A DNA stretch of 64,000 nucleotides, from positions 971,884 through 1,035,883 of the forward strand of contig CAXIPT010000013.1 of the NCBI GenBank assembly GCA_964030475.1. The letters are read 5' to 3'. The DNA is from Tethya wilhelma. Taxonomy: Eukaryota; Porifera; Demospongiae; Tethyida; Tethyidae. The notes beneath the pieces are model-generated. The model saw nothing but the letters and a program-made list of their open reading frames with translations. It did no database searches and was not told where the DNA came from. A program made the position numbers and the translations under genes. Within the stretch, counting starts at the first letter, position 1; each line of letters opens with the position of its first letter. This document shows positions 11,111 to 21,788 of this stretch, piece after piece.

Positions 11111-11917
11111 AAAGGTAAGGTAGCTAGTAATAAGTATCTCTGCAGTCAATGTAGGGACAATTGACAACACTTGAATAATATCTATGATGATATACTATTA
11201 CATAGAATAATATATCAATAGCATGACAAATCAAAGGAACACAAATTAATTATTTTTGGTTCAGCTGTCCCCGATGCACAGCAACATTTTCATTTTAGCA
11301 GGGTCCGAGGCTCAACCGCCACTTGAAGTCTGTACACAACTTGAAGAATCTCTAAACACGCTTATGGCTTCACTCTGCAACGAAAGGGAGAGTTGAGTGA
11401 AGAATACCATTCAAACAGTTATGATAGATGCCTATATATACTTTCTTGTGCACAAAACAATATTAGTGTGTGGGTGTGTTTGCATGTGTGCAAGTGTCAC
11501 CAGGCACTAACTTGTATGCTAGATGACTTACACACTTCGTAGAGCAGTGATGATACATGAGAAGAAACTGACAAGGTTTAGCTGCCCTGAACTTGACATG
11601 ACCCCTTCACTAGCCCCTTAATTGAACACCGGCACTCAACTTACACTGCAATAGTGAAGATAAGCTTAACTTGGGTAGTGATATGCCTAAATACTTACCC
11701 TGTGCATCCAATTTTGTCCCGAGGTGGACCCTTCAGATGAGAATTTACAAGTACCATCAACACTTTGAGCTATAGTATTGTACAGTGGTCACTGGTGATG
11801 ACAGCTTATAACAACAACTACTGGCAGAGTGTCCAAAGCCTACTATCACGGGCTCCTACATTGACTGCAGAGATACTATTATAGAGTATTGTTAAACTTA
11901 CGTAAAACACCTCACCT

Positions 11918-12020
11918 TTGTGCACGTTGTTTATGTCTAAAATTGTATGGGTCAAAGGTCAAATGGTGTCACGTGACATGGTCAGCGATCCTGCACATAC
12001 CGCGATTCATTATAAAAACG
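11918..12020 (+). promoter_or_regulatory. Promoter of cystatin-like gene B (right inverted-repeat arm)
   Basis: The arm carries GTCACGTGAC (a palindromic E-box at about 11968-11977) and ends in TATAAAA at 12011-12017, about 50 bp before the ATG at 12068. This fits a TATA promoter pointing right. The matching left arm (10945) points the same promoter-like sequence to the left. Confidence 0.5.
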
Positions 12021-12067
12021 CTTGTCAGTGGGTTGTTTACAATCAATTTGATCAGATTGAGAGTAAA

Positions 12068-13019
12068 ATGAAAGCAACAGAAGGCTTGAACACTCACTCC
12101 TCTATATCTAGCGATTGGCTAGTGCTTCATCACGGAATTTTGCCAGCAAGTCCAGTGCACCACGCAAAAAGATCGCACCCTGTTCTCAACACCTTATTCG
12201 GCCCACACAAGAACATCTTGATGAGCATGGGCAGTAACGAATCGCTGCAAGCAAATGATGATGGCTGGATTGCAGTGGATCACGCACACCCTGCACCTCT
12301 TGACGTCAGATCAGCCATAGACGTGAGTGGTACAGTGTCTGCTCATCAAAATTAATATTTATAATAAATTATAATTAATTATTTTATATTATAGATAGCC
12401 AAGCAAGCAGTTAATATGAAGTACCAAAGAGACTTCAAAAAATACAACCTGAAAGCGTACAGATTCAATGAAGACAAATCTGACCTCTATGTACGGATTG
12501 AAATCAATCCCTACAGAACTCCAGCTGTGTATGCATACGTTGATTTTCAATTTCATTCCTGGATGTGGACTGTGAAAAGAATTGAAAACTATGATTTCAA
12601 ATTGACTCCTCCCCATCCTCCTAACCACACCTTAGTGGTGCGCCAGACTAGCTACAGCTGGACCTCTGTCACAGCCACTCACCCAGCTCCTGGTGATGTC
12701 ACTGCCGCTGCATCAATCGTAAGAGACAATTGTTGCAAACCATACATTGTAGGTACAATTTCATTCACTTGTACTTGCCCCTATGTGCCTGCAGGCTAGA
12801 GAAACAGTTGAAACTCAGCATCGCAGCAATCCCCTCACCAGATGTGATCTGATGGCGTACAAGAAAGTACCCAAAGACAATAGTACTGTAATGGAGTTCT
12901 ATTTGAAGATGAACATTGGAAGGTCAGGGACCAAGTGCCTCTACGCACATGTGATAGCTGATCACCACGGAGGAGCTGACACAGTCGCCACTAGCACAAG
13001 AGACTTGAGTCCTTCATAG
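12068..13019 (+). CDS. Two-domain cystatin-like protein B
   Basis: Exons 12068-12322, 12395-12718 and 12795-13019 give 267 aa, one residue shorter than its paralogue at 9802, with both introns in the same places at phase 0. Unit 1 reads DGWIAVDHAHPAPLDV, helix (IDIAKQAV), DLYVRIEINPY, AYVDFQFHSWMW. Unit 2 reads SWTSVTATHPAPGDV, helix (ASIARETVETQHR), LMAYKKV, EFYLKMNIG, CLYAHVIADHHGG. The second half pairs closely with protein A (KxNIG...DHHGGA). There is no QxVxG loop and no signal peptide. Whether it inhibits proteases is unknown. The start at 12068 follows a TATA box by about 50 bp. Confidence 0.7.
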
Positions 13020-13507
13020 CTAGTATGGACCATCAATCCCTCCATATGCACCCTCCGCGGCACAATCACTTCCAGCCCACCTCATAATGCCTTGCTCTAA
13101 GCAAGCTCTTATTGCATACATGATGAACTATCTCATAATTTTATATTATATAATTTTTATTCCTTTCAGAGTGAAATGACATTATCTTTGGCACTATTTT
13201 TATGACACATTTTGGCATCACAAAACATTGTTTCATTGAACCTTCATTTATTCATTTACAATAAAGGTCATATTATTAGTACAAGCTTAAGGTTAGGTTA
13301 CTATAAAGGGCGTTCATTACCTTAGAGGTAAACACCCAGAGAACAATTATCTACAAAAATCTGATATTTCATCATTCAGAGGTTATTTACCTGGGAAATT
13401 CCCCACCCACTAATTGCTCAACATTGCATTGTATTAGTAGCACATGATCACAATAAAATTTGAGTATATTCATGATTCCAAACAATGCCACAGTCCTATA
13501 TACACTG
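13020..13507. other. 3' regions between cystatin-like B and MIX23
   Basis: No coding feature seen beyond the converging poly(A) signals near 13248-13265. The stretch is AT-rich, as expected for two 3' UTRs. Confidence 0.5.
13248..13265. terminator. Converging poly(A) signals
   Basis: AATAAA on + at about 13260-13265 can serve cystatin-like gene B. TTTATT at about 13248-13253 is AATAAA on - and can serve MIX23. The two signals overlap, as expected for convergent genes with touching 3' ends. Confidence 0.5.
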
Positions 13508-14320
13508 CTATAAGGAGGGAGGCTTGTAGGCTTGCCAACAACGCTCTTTGAACACCTGGTACAAAAGTAGACAGAATGCAAGTGGTACTACGTCCCTTCA
13601 ACAACAAGGCACGGCTAACCTTCATACTTCTCTCTTTGACAATATCTTCCACGACTAATTCACTGTTCATTAGTCTCAGCTACAAAGTGGAGAATTACAT
13701 CATTTGTATAAGACAAGCTAACAAAAGATATGAAGTTAATTGTTAGAGGAGATAACTGTACCTTGTTCTGCTCCTTCCTCAAAGCCTTGGTGTTCTCTGG
13801 TGTCCCTCCGGACGACTCCCTCTCAGACTTCAGATCATGAACTCTATCCTTAGTTTCATCAACACACTTTTGAATGGCCTTTGATCGAGTGGTGTACGCA
13901 GCCTGCAGCTGAAACAACACACACAACCACTACAGTAAGATTACTGCTATTGTATGTCTATGGGACCTCATATCAACTCATCCATATATACATACCTGAT
14001 CAAAGAGGTGCTTGCACTCCTTGGTGGCACTGACCTGGTCGGAGAAGGATACGGTAGGAATGCTCGTGTTCAGCTTGTAGATGATCTTGTCATCAATGCC
14101 CCTCATCTGCTGGAGGGCCTCCTGTGCACATGTGCATGGGAGCATGTATTGACCATTACATCATAGCATATTGCCACACCCCCTCCATCATCATCATCTG
14201 CATGCATGCTGGCTTAGAGGGTACCTTGAACTCTGAGAACTCCCCACATGGCAGGCTGGTCCTCAGGTCAGCTTCCTTCCACACAGAAGGCACTGTGGAA
14301 CTGATGGGAGATGAGGCCAT
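13508..14320 (-). CDS. MIX23: MIX23 / CCDC58 mitochondrial intermembrane-space protein
   Basis: Five small exons start at ATG 14320 (MASSPISSTVPSVWKEADL) and end in VFKERCWQAYKPPSL with TAG at 13508-13510. Diagnostic segments are LPCGEFSEFK, QQMRGIDDKIIYKLNT, ECKHLFDQLQAAYTTR, KCVDETKDRV, LRKEQNK, MNSELVVEDIVKERSMK and VFKERCW. The four cysteines of the family are kept (PCGEF, KECKH, QKCVD, ERCW). MIX23 is a twin-Cys protein imported through the MIA pathway that supports mitochondrial import. The length (about 145 aa) matches the family. It is divergent with the DBHS gene, 133 bp apart. Confidence 0.9.
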
Positions 14321-14453
14321 TAATAATCACGTGATCTTATTTGCAATACCACGTGGAACGAATTGACCTTTGAACTCTAACTTCAAACCACAAGGACGTC
14401 TTTTGGTGTGAATTTCTCTCATCTCTGTTCTGTGAATCTCCCTGTCTACTAGC
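14321..14453. promoter_or_regulatory. Bidirectional promoter MIX23/DBHS with E-box
   Basis: 133 bp separate the two start codons. The gap contains TCACGTGA (14328-14335), a palindromic E-box of the MITF/TFE/USF type. No TATA box is seen. Confidence 0.5.
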
Positions 14454-16414
14454 ATGTCTCAGAGAGGAGGCTATAGAGGTGGCTATAGAGGTCGCGGGAG
14501 ACCGTCCCCGTACAACTCTGACAGACAGCGAGGCAGACGCTCCAACGATGGGGACAGGGACGGGCGGGACGGCAAGAACGAGCCGCCTGCACCAGCGCCC
14601 ACAAAACAAGAGGAGCCGGAGAAGAAGGCCGCTCCAGAGGAGAGCGGGACGGCCAGTGGCAATCAGGAGGAGGTCAAACCACCGATGGCTAGAAAGGAGA
14701 AGAAGTTCTCGAATAAAGCTCGGCTGTTCGTTGGTAATTTGAACCGCGAGGTCACGGATGATGAACTCAAGAAGCTGTTTGAGCAGTACGGAGAGGTGAG
14801 AGAGGTGTTTCTACAGAAGGACAAGAACTTTGGATTTGTACGAATGGTGAGTACAAACACATGTTGTTGAGATCATCGTATGTAAATCCCCACTGCTAGC
14901 TATGTAGTACCGTGTGAGAATGGCTCATGTTCATGTATGATTGTGCAGGCGTACAAGAGTGATGCTGAGAGAGCCATTGCTAATCTCAGTGGCTTCTACT
15001 ACAAAGGTCGTGACATGAAGGTGAGGTTTGCTGCCAGCAGCTGCTCTGTCAAGGTCAGCAACCTCCATCCCGTGGTGTCCAATGAGCTCCTGGCAGAGGC
15101 CTTCTCTCAGTTTGGAGAGGTGGAGAGTGCTGTTGTGGTAACGGACGATAGGGGGAAGTCCCTGGGTCATGGCATCGTTGACTTCGCTCGTAAAGCCAAC
15201 GCCTTAAATGCCATCCAGCGCTGCAGGAGTGAACACTTCATATTGACAAGGTAAGATTACTAGCTTCAGAAATACACATTACAAATTTGAAAAACAAAAT
15301 TTTTACCCATGAAATTTTCACAATAATTCATAGTTGACGGTGGTATTCTGTGTTAATATAGTGTCAAACAATAGTGTAAGTTTTGTGTCGTTGATTCCAG
15401 GTCCCCAGTTCCTGTGCTAGTGACTGAACTGATACGAGACAATGATGAGGACGGTCAGCCTGAGAAATACATCCAGAAAGGATCTACCTATTTTGCGTAA
15501 GCCATCGTTAGTGTGGCTGTGAGTGTGAGTTATCCTACCCCTCCCTTCCCCCCACAGCGAGAGGGAGTTGCCCCCTCGGTTTGCCCAGCCAGGCACCATG
15601 GAGTACACCATGGCCACACGGTGGAAGCAGGCCTATGAGGATGAGAAGCTACAGAGGGAGGAACTGGAGCAGAGGCTGAAGGCCGCCAGAGAGAGCCTCC
15701 AGGGGAGCATGGAGAACCTCAAGGAGCAGTACCAGACTGACCTCATCCGCCAGGAGCTGGCTCACCACCAGCAGGAGCAGATGAGGCTGGTGGAGCAGCT
15801 GCGTCAGAGAGGCGACCCCCTGGCCGGCCTCGGGGGGCTCCTGCCTGGCGTACCCCCTGCTGGCCACCACTCCACCCCCCTACTGCAGCAGCCACCAGTG
15901 CTAGGTCAGCAGTCACAGCCTCTCTTCCCACACCCAGAGGTAGGCACCATTATGGTGGGCATTAATTAGAAACATCTTATGCCTCTTTCTTTCTTTCTCC
16001 CTGTGTGTGTTCCTAGGCTGGTGGTGGTGAGAGTGGTGATGGTGGCTCATTGCTGGGAGGGACGTCAGGTGCCTTGTTCCCTCCCCCCCTCATGGCTCAA
16101 GTAAGACCACCTGCTGTACATATTCTAGCTAGCCAGAATATTTGGATATATAGCACCATACTGACTGCCTTCATTGTATGCTGCTGTTGACTAGCTCAGC
16201 ATTATATTCCTCAAAAGAATAGCATTTCCAAAGCATTCTGTTAGCATCAGAGGGGGTGCTCTGTTTGTGCTGAGTCAGCATTGTAGGACAAACTTTTGTT
16301 GCTATGTTTTCTGCTGACTTAGCAGCTGTAATGCCCCTATAATAATTGATTGTTGACTTGTGTTCAGTTAATTACAGCCTCTGTTTGTCTCTCAAACAAC
16401 AGAAATTCCGTTGA
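14454..16414 (+). CDS. DBHS-family RNA-binding protein (NONO/SFPQ/PSPC1-like)
   Basis: DBHS proteins are nuclear dimers of splicing, transcription and paraspeckles. The start MSQRGGYRGGYRGRGR is an RGG-type stretch followed by a Pro/Glu/Lys linker. RRM1 runs from ARLFVGNLNREVTDDE to FGFVRM. RRM2 runs from CSVKVSNLHPVVSNELL to GHGIVDFARKANA. The NOPS region follows (SPVPVLVTELIRDNDEDG; PPRFAQPGTMEY), then a long coiled coil (KQAYEDEKLQREELEQRL...). The tail is Gly/Pro/Gln-rich. RRM1, RRM2, NOPS and coiled coil in that order is diagnostic. The last exon is probably very short (KFR, TGA at 16412-16414) after a long intron; an alternative end just after 16100 is possible. Vertebrate paralogue assignment is not justified. 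Confidence 0.9.
16268..16280. promoter_or_regulatory. MARE-like palindrome
   Basis: TGCTGAGTCAGCA, a perfect 13-mer, lies in the last DBHS intron, with a one-mismatch copy (TGCTGACTTAGCA) about 45 bp further right. Confidence 0.4.
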
Positions 16415-16946
16415 TGAAAAACTGAAAGGGAGAAACTGAATATGCCCCTTTGATTATTAGGGGTAGTCATTATGTGTTATTGTCTAGGTAACGTAACTGA
16501 ATTAAGTAAGTAAATCATCCTTTGGCTCCCAAACTACTTGAAACTCACTGCATATTTAGTCATAAGTTTATAAACAATAATATGGCTCATTTGTTAGTTG
16601 TTTCTTCACATAGCTCACTCTAATGTATTCCTCTGTATGAATTGTCTCATATTGTATCATTTGATGTGTTTAACTGAGCGTCAAGTCATGTGTTGTGTAT
16701 CGATAACCTTCCAGGCCTAACATAGCCACCTTCATCACACACTCCATTCAACAGCAGTCATGCATGACCAATGGCCTAGCCAGATGGTTGATTAGATACA
16801 TAGGTACACAACCATCTGACGCAATTTTAGTGGCAAGACTCTCTTGCATGGTAAAATCATTGACATTGTTAAACAGTGTGAAATGTGAAATGTGTGTGTG
16901 TGCACAAATTACAAACAACTGAGAATAATGGAAGCAGTTACTCTCT
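16415..16946. other. Intergenic, no gene seen
   Basis: AT-rich sequence between the DBHS gene end and the 3' end of the unknown basic protein. I see no domain, repeat unit or RNA gene. Confidence 0.5.
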
Positions 16947-17703
16947 TCATTTGATTGTGTGGTTACTAGCAACTGGTGCTCTTGATTTGAACTGAATTGG
17001 GGGCAGTTTAATTACTTCGTGTGTAGATGAGCGTCTCTTTGTATCTTGTTTTAGCCCGGGTCTTTTACATGTAATTAGGGAGGGAAGTGATCCTGATAGT
17101 ACATGCATTCTGTTCACATAGTCTCTGTGTGATGTTAATGAGTAGGGGCTGCCCCTATTCTCCCTCTCAGTGTCGGTAATGGTAATGGTGGGGATGGGAG
17201 GCTGGCTGCTGCTGCACTCCTCCTGGGACGACCCACTGCTCTCTAGTGATGTGGAGCACCTCCAGCTGTTCCTGCGCTCTATGGGAGAGCAGGGCAGGCT
17301 GGCTAGTGCCCTCTCTCTCTTCAGCCTGTTCTCTCCGTGTCTTGGCCGGCAGTAGTGAGATTGAACTCTCATCTTTGTCGCATCTCTCTCTAGCTTGTGT
17401 TGTTTCACAGTGATAGTTTTCAGCTTCCTGTCCTCCTCAATGTCCAACTCCCTCAGTTTTCTCTCTAGCTCTCTCTCCACTTTGAGATTGCTCAATACAG
17501 CATGTGATACCAAAGACTGTGTTTTGTGCTGGCCTCTTGTGAGCATGCTAGCACGTCTATTGCTTCCCAGAGCTCTGTGTGTAGGAGAGAGTGAAATGTA
17601 ATGACTAGTTCTTCATTTGAAAGTCTATTCTCTAGCACTGTGTTATTTGTACACTGTCTCACCTGTTTGCCATGCGTTGTCCACACATCTGAGAGTGTTT
17701 CAT
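16947..17703 (-). CDS. Uncharacterised basic protein with short coiled coil
   Basis: Two exons: ATG 17703 (MKHSQMCGQRMANR, donor at about 17662), then an acceptor after CACACAG near 17582 leading in frame into ALGSNRRASMLTRGQHKTQS. The long exon has a charged helix (KVERELERKLRELDIEEDRK), then basic and Ser-rich low-complexity sequence (RRNSWRCSTSLESSGSS), ending SRAPVASNHTIK and TGA. The total is about 225 aa. I recognise no family. Splicing that preserves the frame and a long open exon support a real gene; low complexity leaves room for doubt. Its 3' end faces the DBHS gene. Confidence 0.55.
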
Positions 17704-18393
17704 CTGCTGCGTAGCTTGAACTAGTTTAGTCTAACTGCATGCCGTAGTGCGAGGCGAGGGTTTGTTTTATAGGCAGAGTGGCCAGTGTTTGTGTATTGTG
17801 TGTTGTCATGGCCACACTGGAACCCCCTGCTCACAGTTCAACCAGGAATGACAAACTGTCGCAACCTCAGTTTACTAACTTGTGGAAATGCACTCCTGCT
17901 CCATACTACTGGCCTCTGTGTGTGTGTTGTATGGCCAGCTGTTGTACTGTACAGTGTGTTAGTGAGTGTGCCTAATGCTTTGTGCGAAGTCAATGGAGAT
18001 TTAATGGCAGGTAATACCAGAAGGTAAGCATTGTCTGTAGTACTAGTGTAATTCATATTATTGTCTTGAAATTATTTTTATCCTGTGCCCCAAATGGTGT
18101 TATGGTGTACTATTTATAGCCTGTGATTTGTTTTTTATTGGAAATGATAGCGTCTGAATGGCCTGTTGACTGTGGACCATCAGGTCCAACTGACCTCTCC
18201 CAGTCTGTTTGTTATTTGTCAGAGAAGAGGTTAATGAGTCCATTATCTCCACCAAACCTTGTGGTCAACATGTATTGTGAATTGTTGAATGTTTTGTGAA
18301 CTGTTCTTTGTTGGTGGTTGAACTCTGCCAGACTAGATACAGAGACACAATTATTGTACAGTAATTTGTACAAATGTTGAGTGTTAATGGTGT
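17704..18393. other. Gap between unknown basic gene and CNOT11
   Basis: This stretch holds the 5' flank of the basic gene and the 3' flank of CNOT11. Short ORFs here have no recognisable motif. Confidence 0.45.
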
Positions 18394-20394
18394 TCATTTT
18401 AGCTGTCCTTCTACCCCTCCACTCTCCAGCGTCTTTAGCAGTCGGTACAGTGCAGTCGCCTCACGGATCTTACTGAACTCCAGACAGAAGGACTGGATCT
18501 CCACAAACTCATCCTGTACAGACACACAGAGAGAGATGGTGACTGTGGACCTTCTGGAGAATCTGACGATAACTCACTTGAACGTTGATGATTTTGTTTC
18601 TTATTAGTGACTGGAGGAACACACACACCTATTGGGATAAATGGATTATGTCATTATTACATCATTAATAGTTTTTACTTTTGTACAATCATAATTTTCT
18701 TACCAGTCGTACAAGTCGACTTTGATGCGATTTGTCAGCATTGTCACGGCAACGCTGTATGCAGTTATTAATGTACAAATGAAGGAATTCTGGAGGGAGG
18801 TCGACAGCCTGGGTGGGCATTAATTAGAATAATGATTGGTGTGCATCAATTACAATTGCCTGCATTCTTACAGTAGTGAGTCTGTTGACCACTTCCATAG
18901 AATGCAGTGACATGTCCATGTTGAGGAGAGCTGCAAAATACCTGCAATCAGGGGCGGAAAGAAATGGTACTGCCATGTTCATTAGCTCATTAATTTAGGT
19001 ACGTACTCTCCTATCTGTGTGGAGGTGGTGAGGTTGAGGAGGGCCTCTATTGCCACCGTGGGGTTCTTCTCCACCAGTTGGGGAAGCTGGGAATGACAGA
19101 GAGAGAGAGAGAGAGTTTGGTTTCTGCATTGATCAGAGTACTCCTCTGACCTTCTGTGGTGTTAATCCAACACGATAGACCAGTTTAGGATCGGCCTGAA
19201 ACTGTCCTGTCAGAATGCTCTGCTCAGGAGGGGTGAGAGCTTCCTTGCAAGCCTTTGCAAACATTTTCCTTGACTCTGTGCACATCTGGTTGTCCCATTG
19301 TATGCTGTATTGGCTCTCAGTGGGGTTCAACCAGGCCACCTGTCAATAGAGGACACACACACTGGTTGGCAGTGCTACATCTAGGGGGCAGCATAGCTCA
19401 CCTCGCCCTCACACGAGTGAAGAGGGGGGAGGGGCCGAATGAAGGTTGGCTCGATAGGTAACTCTGTCAGCTGGTCACTCCCACACAGCAAGGTCTCTGC
19501 CACTTCACCAGTTGAAGAGGAGTCAACACGACTGGAAGAATGACGATCAATAGGTTGATATTGTACATATACAAAACACCAGAAATGCAGTTATTTGTCT
19601 ATGCAGACTTAGCACATTTCTCTTTGTACTGTCACACCATTCACTGTCAATGTGGGGGGTACCTTGTGAAGCTGGGATCAGGATCAGAGATGACACACGG
19701 CAGTCCCACCCTGCTCTTGGCGGGGGTGGTGTCGTGGTGGGCCTCTGTGAGAGAGGAAACAAGCGAGGAGACGTTGGGGGGCTGGAGGGAACTGGGGTCC
19801 ATGTTAGCAATGTTGGCAGGAGTCTTCCTATACAGCTGTGGATCAACACACACACACAGTTGTATCGTACTGAAGGTGACACCATTGCCTACCTCTCTGG
19901 GGAAGGAGGGGCTTAGGAGCTGAGACAAGAACCACAGCTCAATGGTGGACAGCTCGTGGCCACAGGGCAGGCCTTGCTGGGAGCGATCATCAGCCACCAG
20001 AGGTTGAAGCAACTCCACCAAGAAGAGAGCAAAGGGATTGGCAGAAGGAGAGTCAGTGCGATAGAGCTCATGGAGCAGGAAGATGGCAGCGATTCTCTGA
20101 GTGGAGGAAGGAAGGAGATCTTTCATCTGCAGCAACATCACGAGAGCACCTGCTACTCTAAAGTTGTCTTGCTTGGAGAAGTAGCGATGGCACGTGGTGA
20201 TGAGCGCCTCCAGATTGAAAGACTGGACATTGTCCTCAGAGAGAAGGCTGAATGAGTGCGGGCATGAATAGCAGGTGAACGGGCTAACACTGCAACTGAG
20301 TACAATCAGTTTATGCTACCAATCAATAATCTCCTTACTTCACCAATTGAGCCATTTCTTTGGTAGACAGCGCCATCTTTCTGGCCCTCTCCAT
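18394..20394 (-). CDS. CNOT11: CNOT11, CCR4-NOT complex subunit 11
   Basis: CNOT11 docks with CNOT10 on the N-terminus of CNOT1 in the deadenylase complex. The start [16 protein letters not shown] leads into the conserved N-terminal domain ([67 protein letters not shown]). A variable linker precedes the C-terminal DUF2363 domain ([34 protein letters not shown], the segment before [19 protein letters not shown]) and the end [20 protein letters not shown] with TGA at 18394-18396. There are about ten exons. The start codon is 72 bp from the ATG of an unknown gene on the other strand. Confidence 0.93.
18812..18852. repeat. Short dispersed two-part repeat
   Basis: GTGGGCATTAATTAGAA followed by GGTGTGCATCAATTACAA in a CNOT11 intron. 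This is the best full match to the copy at 2395-2437. Half copies are at 15956 and 39839. Confidence 0.5.
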
Positions 20395-20466
20395 GCGATG
20401 GACCTTATTCTAAATAGAGCCCACCTCCATATTCCAACTATCGCCCACTCATGTTGCAATGACGAG

Positions 20467-21025
20467 ATGAGCCACTACAGGCCTTGGAGCGTCCCTTTCC
20501 TTCCTGCAAGTGAAGAGAGGCCTCTCGTATCTCAGTATCAAGTGGTCCGTCCAGGTTGGATGAGCAGATACCCTATCCTGCCTCCTCTGGGTCACTCCTG
20601 GACAGTCCCACCACCAGGCATTGTGACGACACTACCACCTCACTACTACCATTACCCAATGATAACATCGTATCTAATGTATTCTCCTTACTTATCGACC
20701 TTTGAACCTGCCTATCACCAACTCTATGGTCAATATGTTTCCATGGCAACAACAGTACCACTGCCTGATCAACTGAGCTCAAAGGTACATAATACTAGCA
20801 AATGCCAACATCATTTGTTAGTGAGCGTAAACAGGTGTTTTGAATGTGTATGCCAAATTTTGGATGATTTCTGAAAAAGTAAATCTGTAAATCTGCCAAT
20901 ATTGGATGATTTCTAGAAACCTGCAACTACTGTAACAAACGACATCATAATTATACGTACACGTCACATTTGTACCTCAGCTGATGCAAACACAATACGT
21001 AGCTACCTAGAAATCATCCGAATTG

Positions 21026-21089
<64 letters not shown>

Positions 21090-21633
21090 CATGGATGCAG
21101 TCCCTGAAGGAGGTGTGTGAGGAGGTATTGGAGAGTGCCCTCATGGAGCTGGTTAGGGAGGTGGTCAGCAGTTGTATCAATGACATTGTTACCAAGTGAG
21201 ACTAGCACACACACTACTGCTGTGCAATGTGTAGTGTTAAGACTGAATGCTGTGCAATGTGTAGTGTTAAGACTGAACCGTTCATTACATAGTTATCTTT
21301 TGAAGGCCAACCTGATAGCGACCTCTGAACCTTCACAGAAGGAATCTTGTTGCCATGGTAACAGCTGTGCTGCTCATGGACTGGAGTCTGGATTGAGTCG
21401 CCAACTGACACCAGCTGATGAGAGAGGCAAGGTAATTAGTTTATTTCACTCATTGGCCTCCTAAAGTGTTTGTCCTGTACTGGCAGGTTGCAGTGGCAGC
21501 TGTTGACAGAGAGTGTGAGTCAATGGTGAAGGAGATGGTCTTTGATCAACTCCTTCAAACAATTCTTACTAGAGAGACCTTCAACTTGTGCCCCTCACTT
21601 CATGAGCAAGCTACTGACCTCCTCAATGGTTAG
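20467..21633 (+). CDS. Uncharacterised Pro/Tyr-rich protein with C-terminal helical repeats
   Basis: Four exons can be joined in frame: 20467-20784, about 21101-21196, about 21293-21432 and about 21487-21633. The first (from MSHYRPWSVPFLPASEERPL) is rich in Pro, Tyr and His. The second begins SLKEVCEEVLESALMELV and the fourth has VDRECESMVKEMVFDQLLQTILT; both look like amphipathic helices of similar composition. The resemblance to the helical tails of SAC3/GANP proteins is weak and not a basis for naming. A 57-base (CT)n tract precedes exon 2. It diverges from CNOT11 and its 3' end faces LAS1L. The exact exon 3 acceptor is inferred from frame. Confidence 0.5.
21029..21085. repeat. (CT)n microsatellite
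   Basis: A pure CT tract of about 57 bases lies in the intron upstream of exon 2 of the unknown gene, within about 20 bases of the 3' splice site. Confidence 0.9.
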
Positions 21634-21788
21634 CGGCATATATTACTGTGTTGCAAACATGCTCAATAATATACAGTATTAAATGTAATTCCCTCCAACA
21701 TTAACTGTAGAACTGATCTTTAAAGAATTGTTGGAATTGAACTGGAGAATACACACATCATAACAAAAACATTCAAATCATGCTGACA

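Larger units (their letters stand above)
10747..12067. other. Intergenic region bounded by a long inverted repeat
   Basis: No gene is recognised between the two cystatin-like genes. It contains a long inverted repeat (arms about 10945-11040 and 11918-12013), a 56-bp hairpin (11055-11110) and otherwise AT-rich sequence with many stops. Confidence 0.6.

Noticed and set aside
10945..12020. Reading the inverted repeat as terminal repeats of a full DNA transposon
   Set aside because: No transposase-like ORF between the arms, no clear target duplication, and the right arm carries the promoter of the adjacent gene; kept as an open finding rather than called a transposon.
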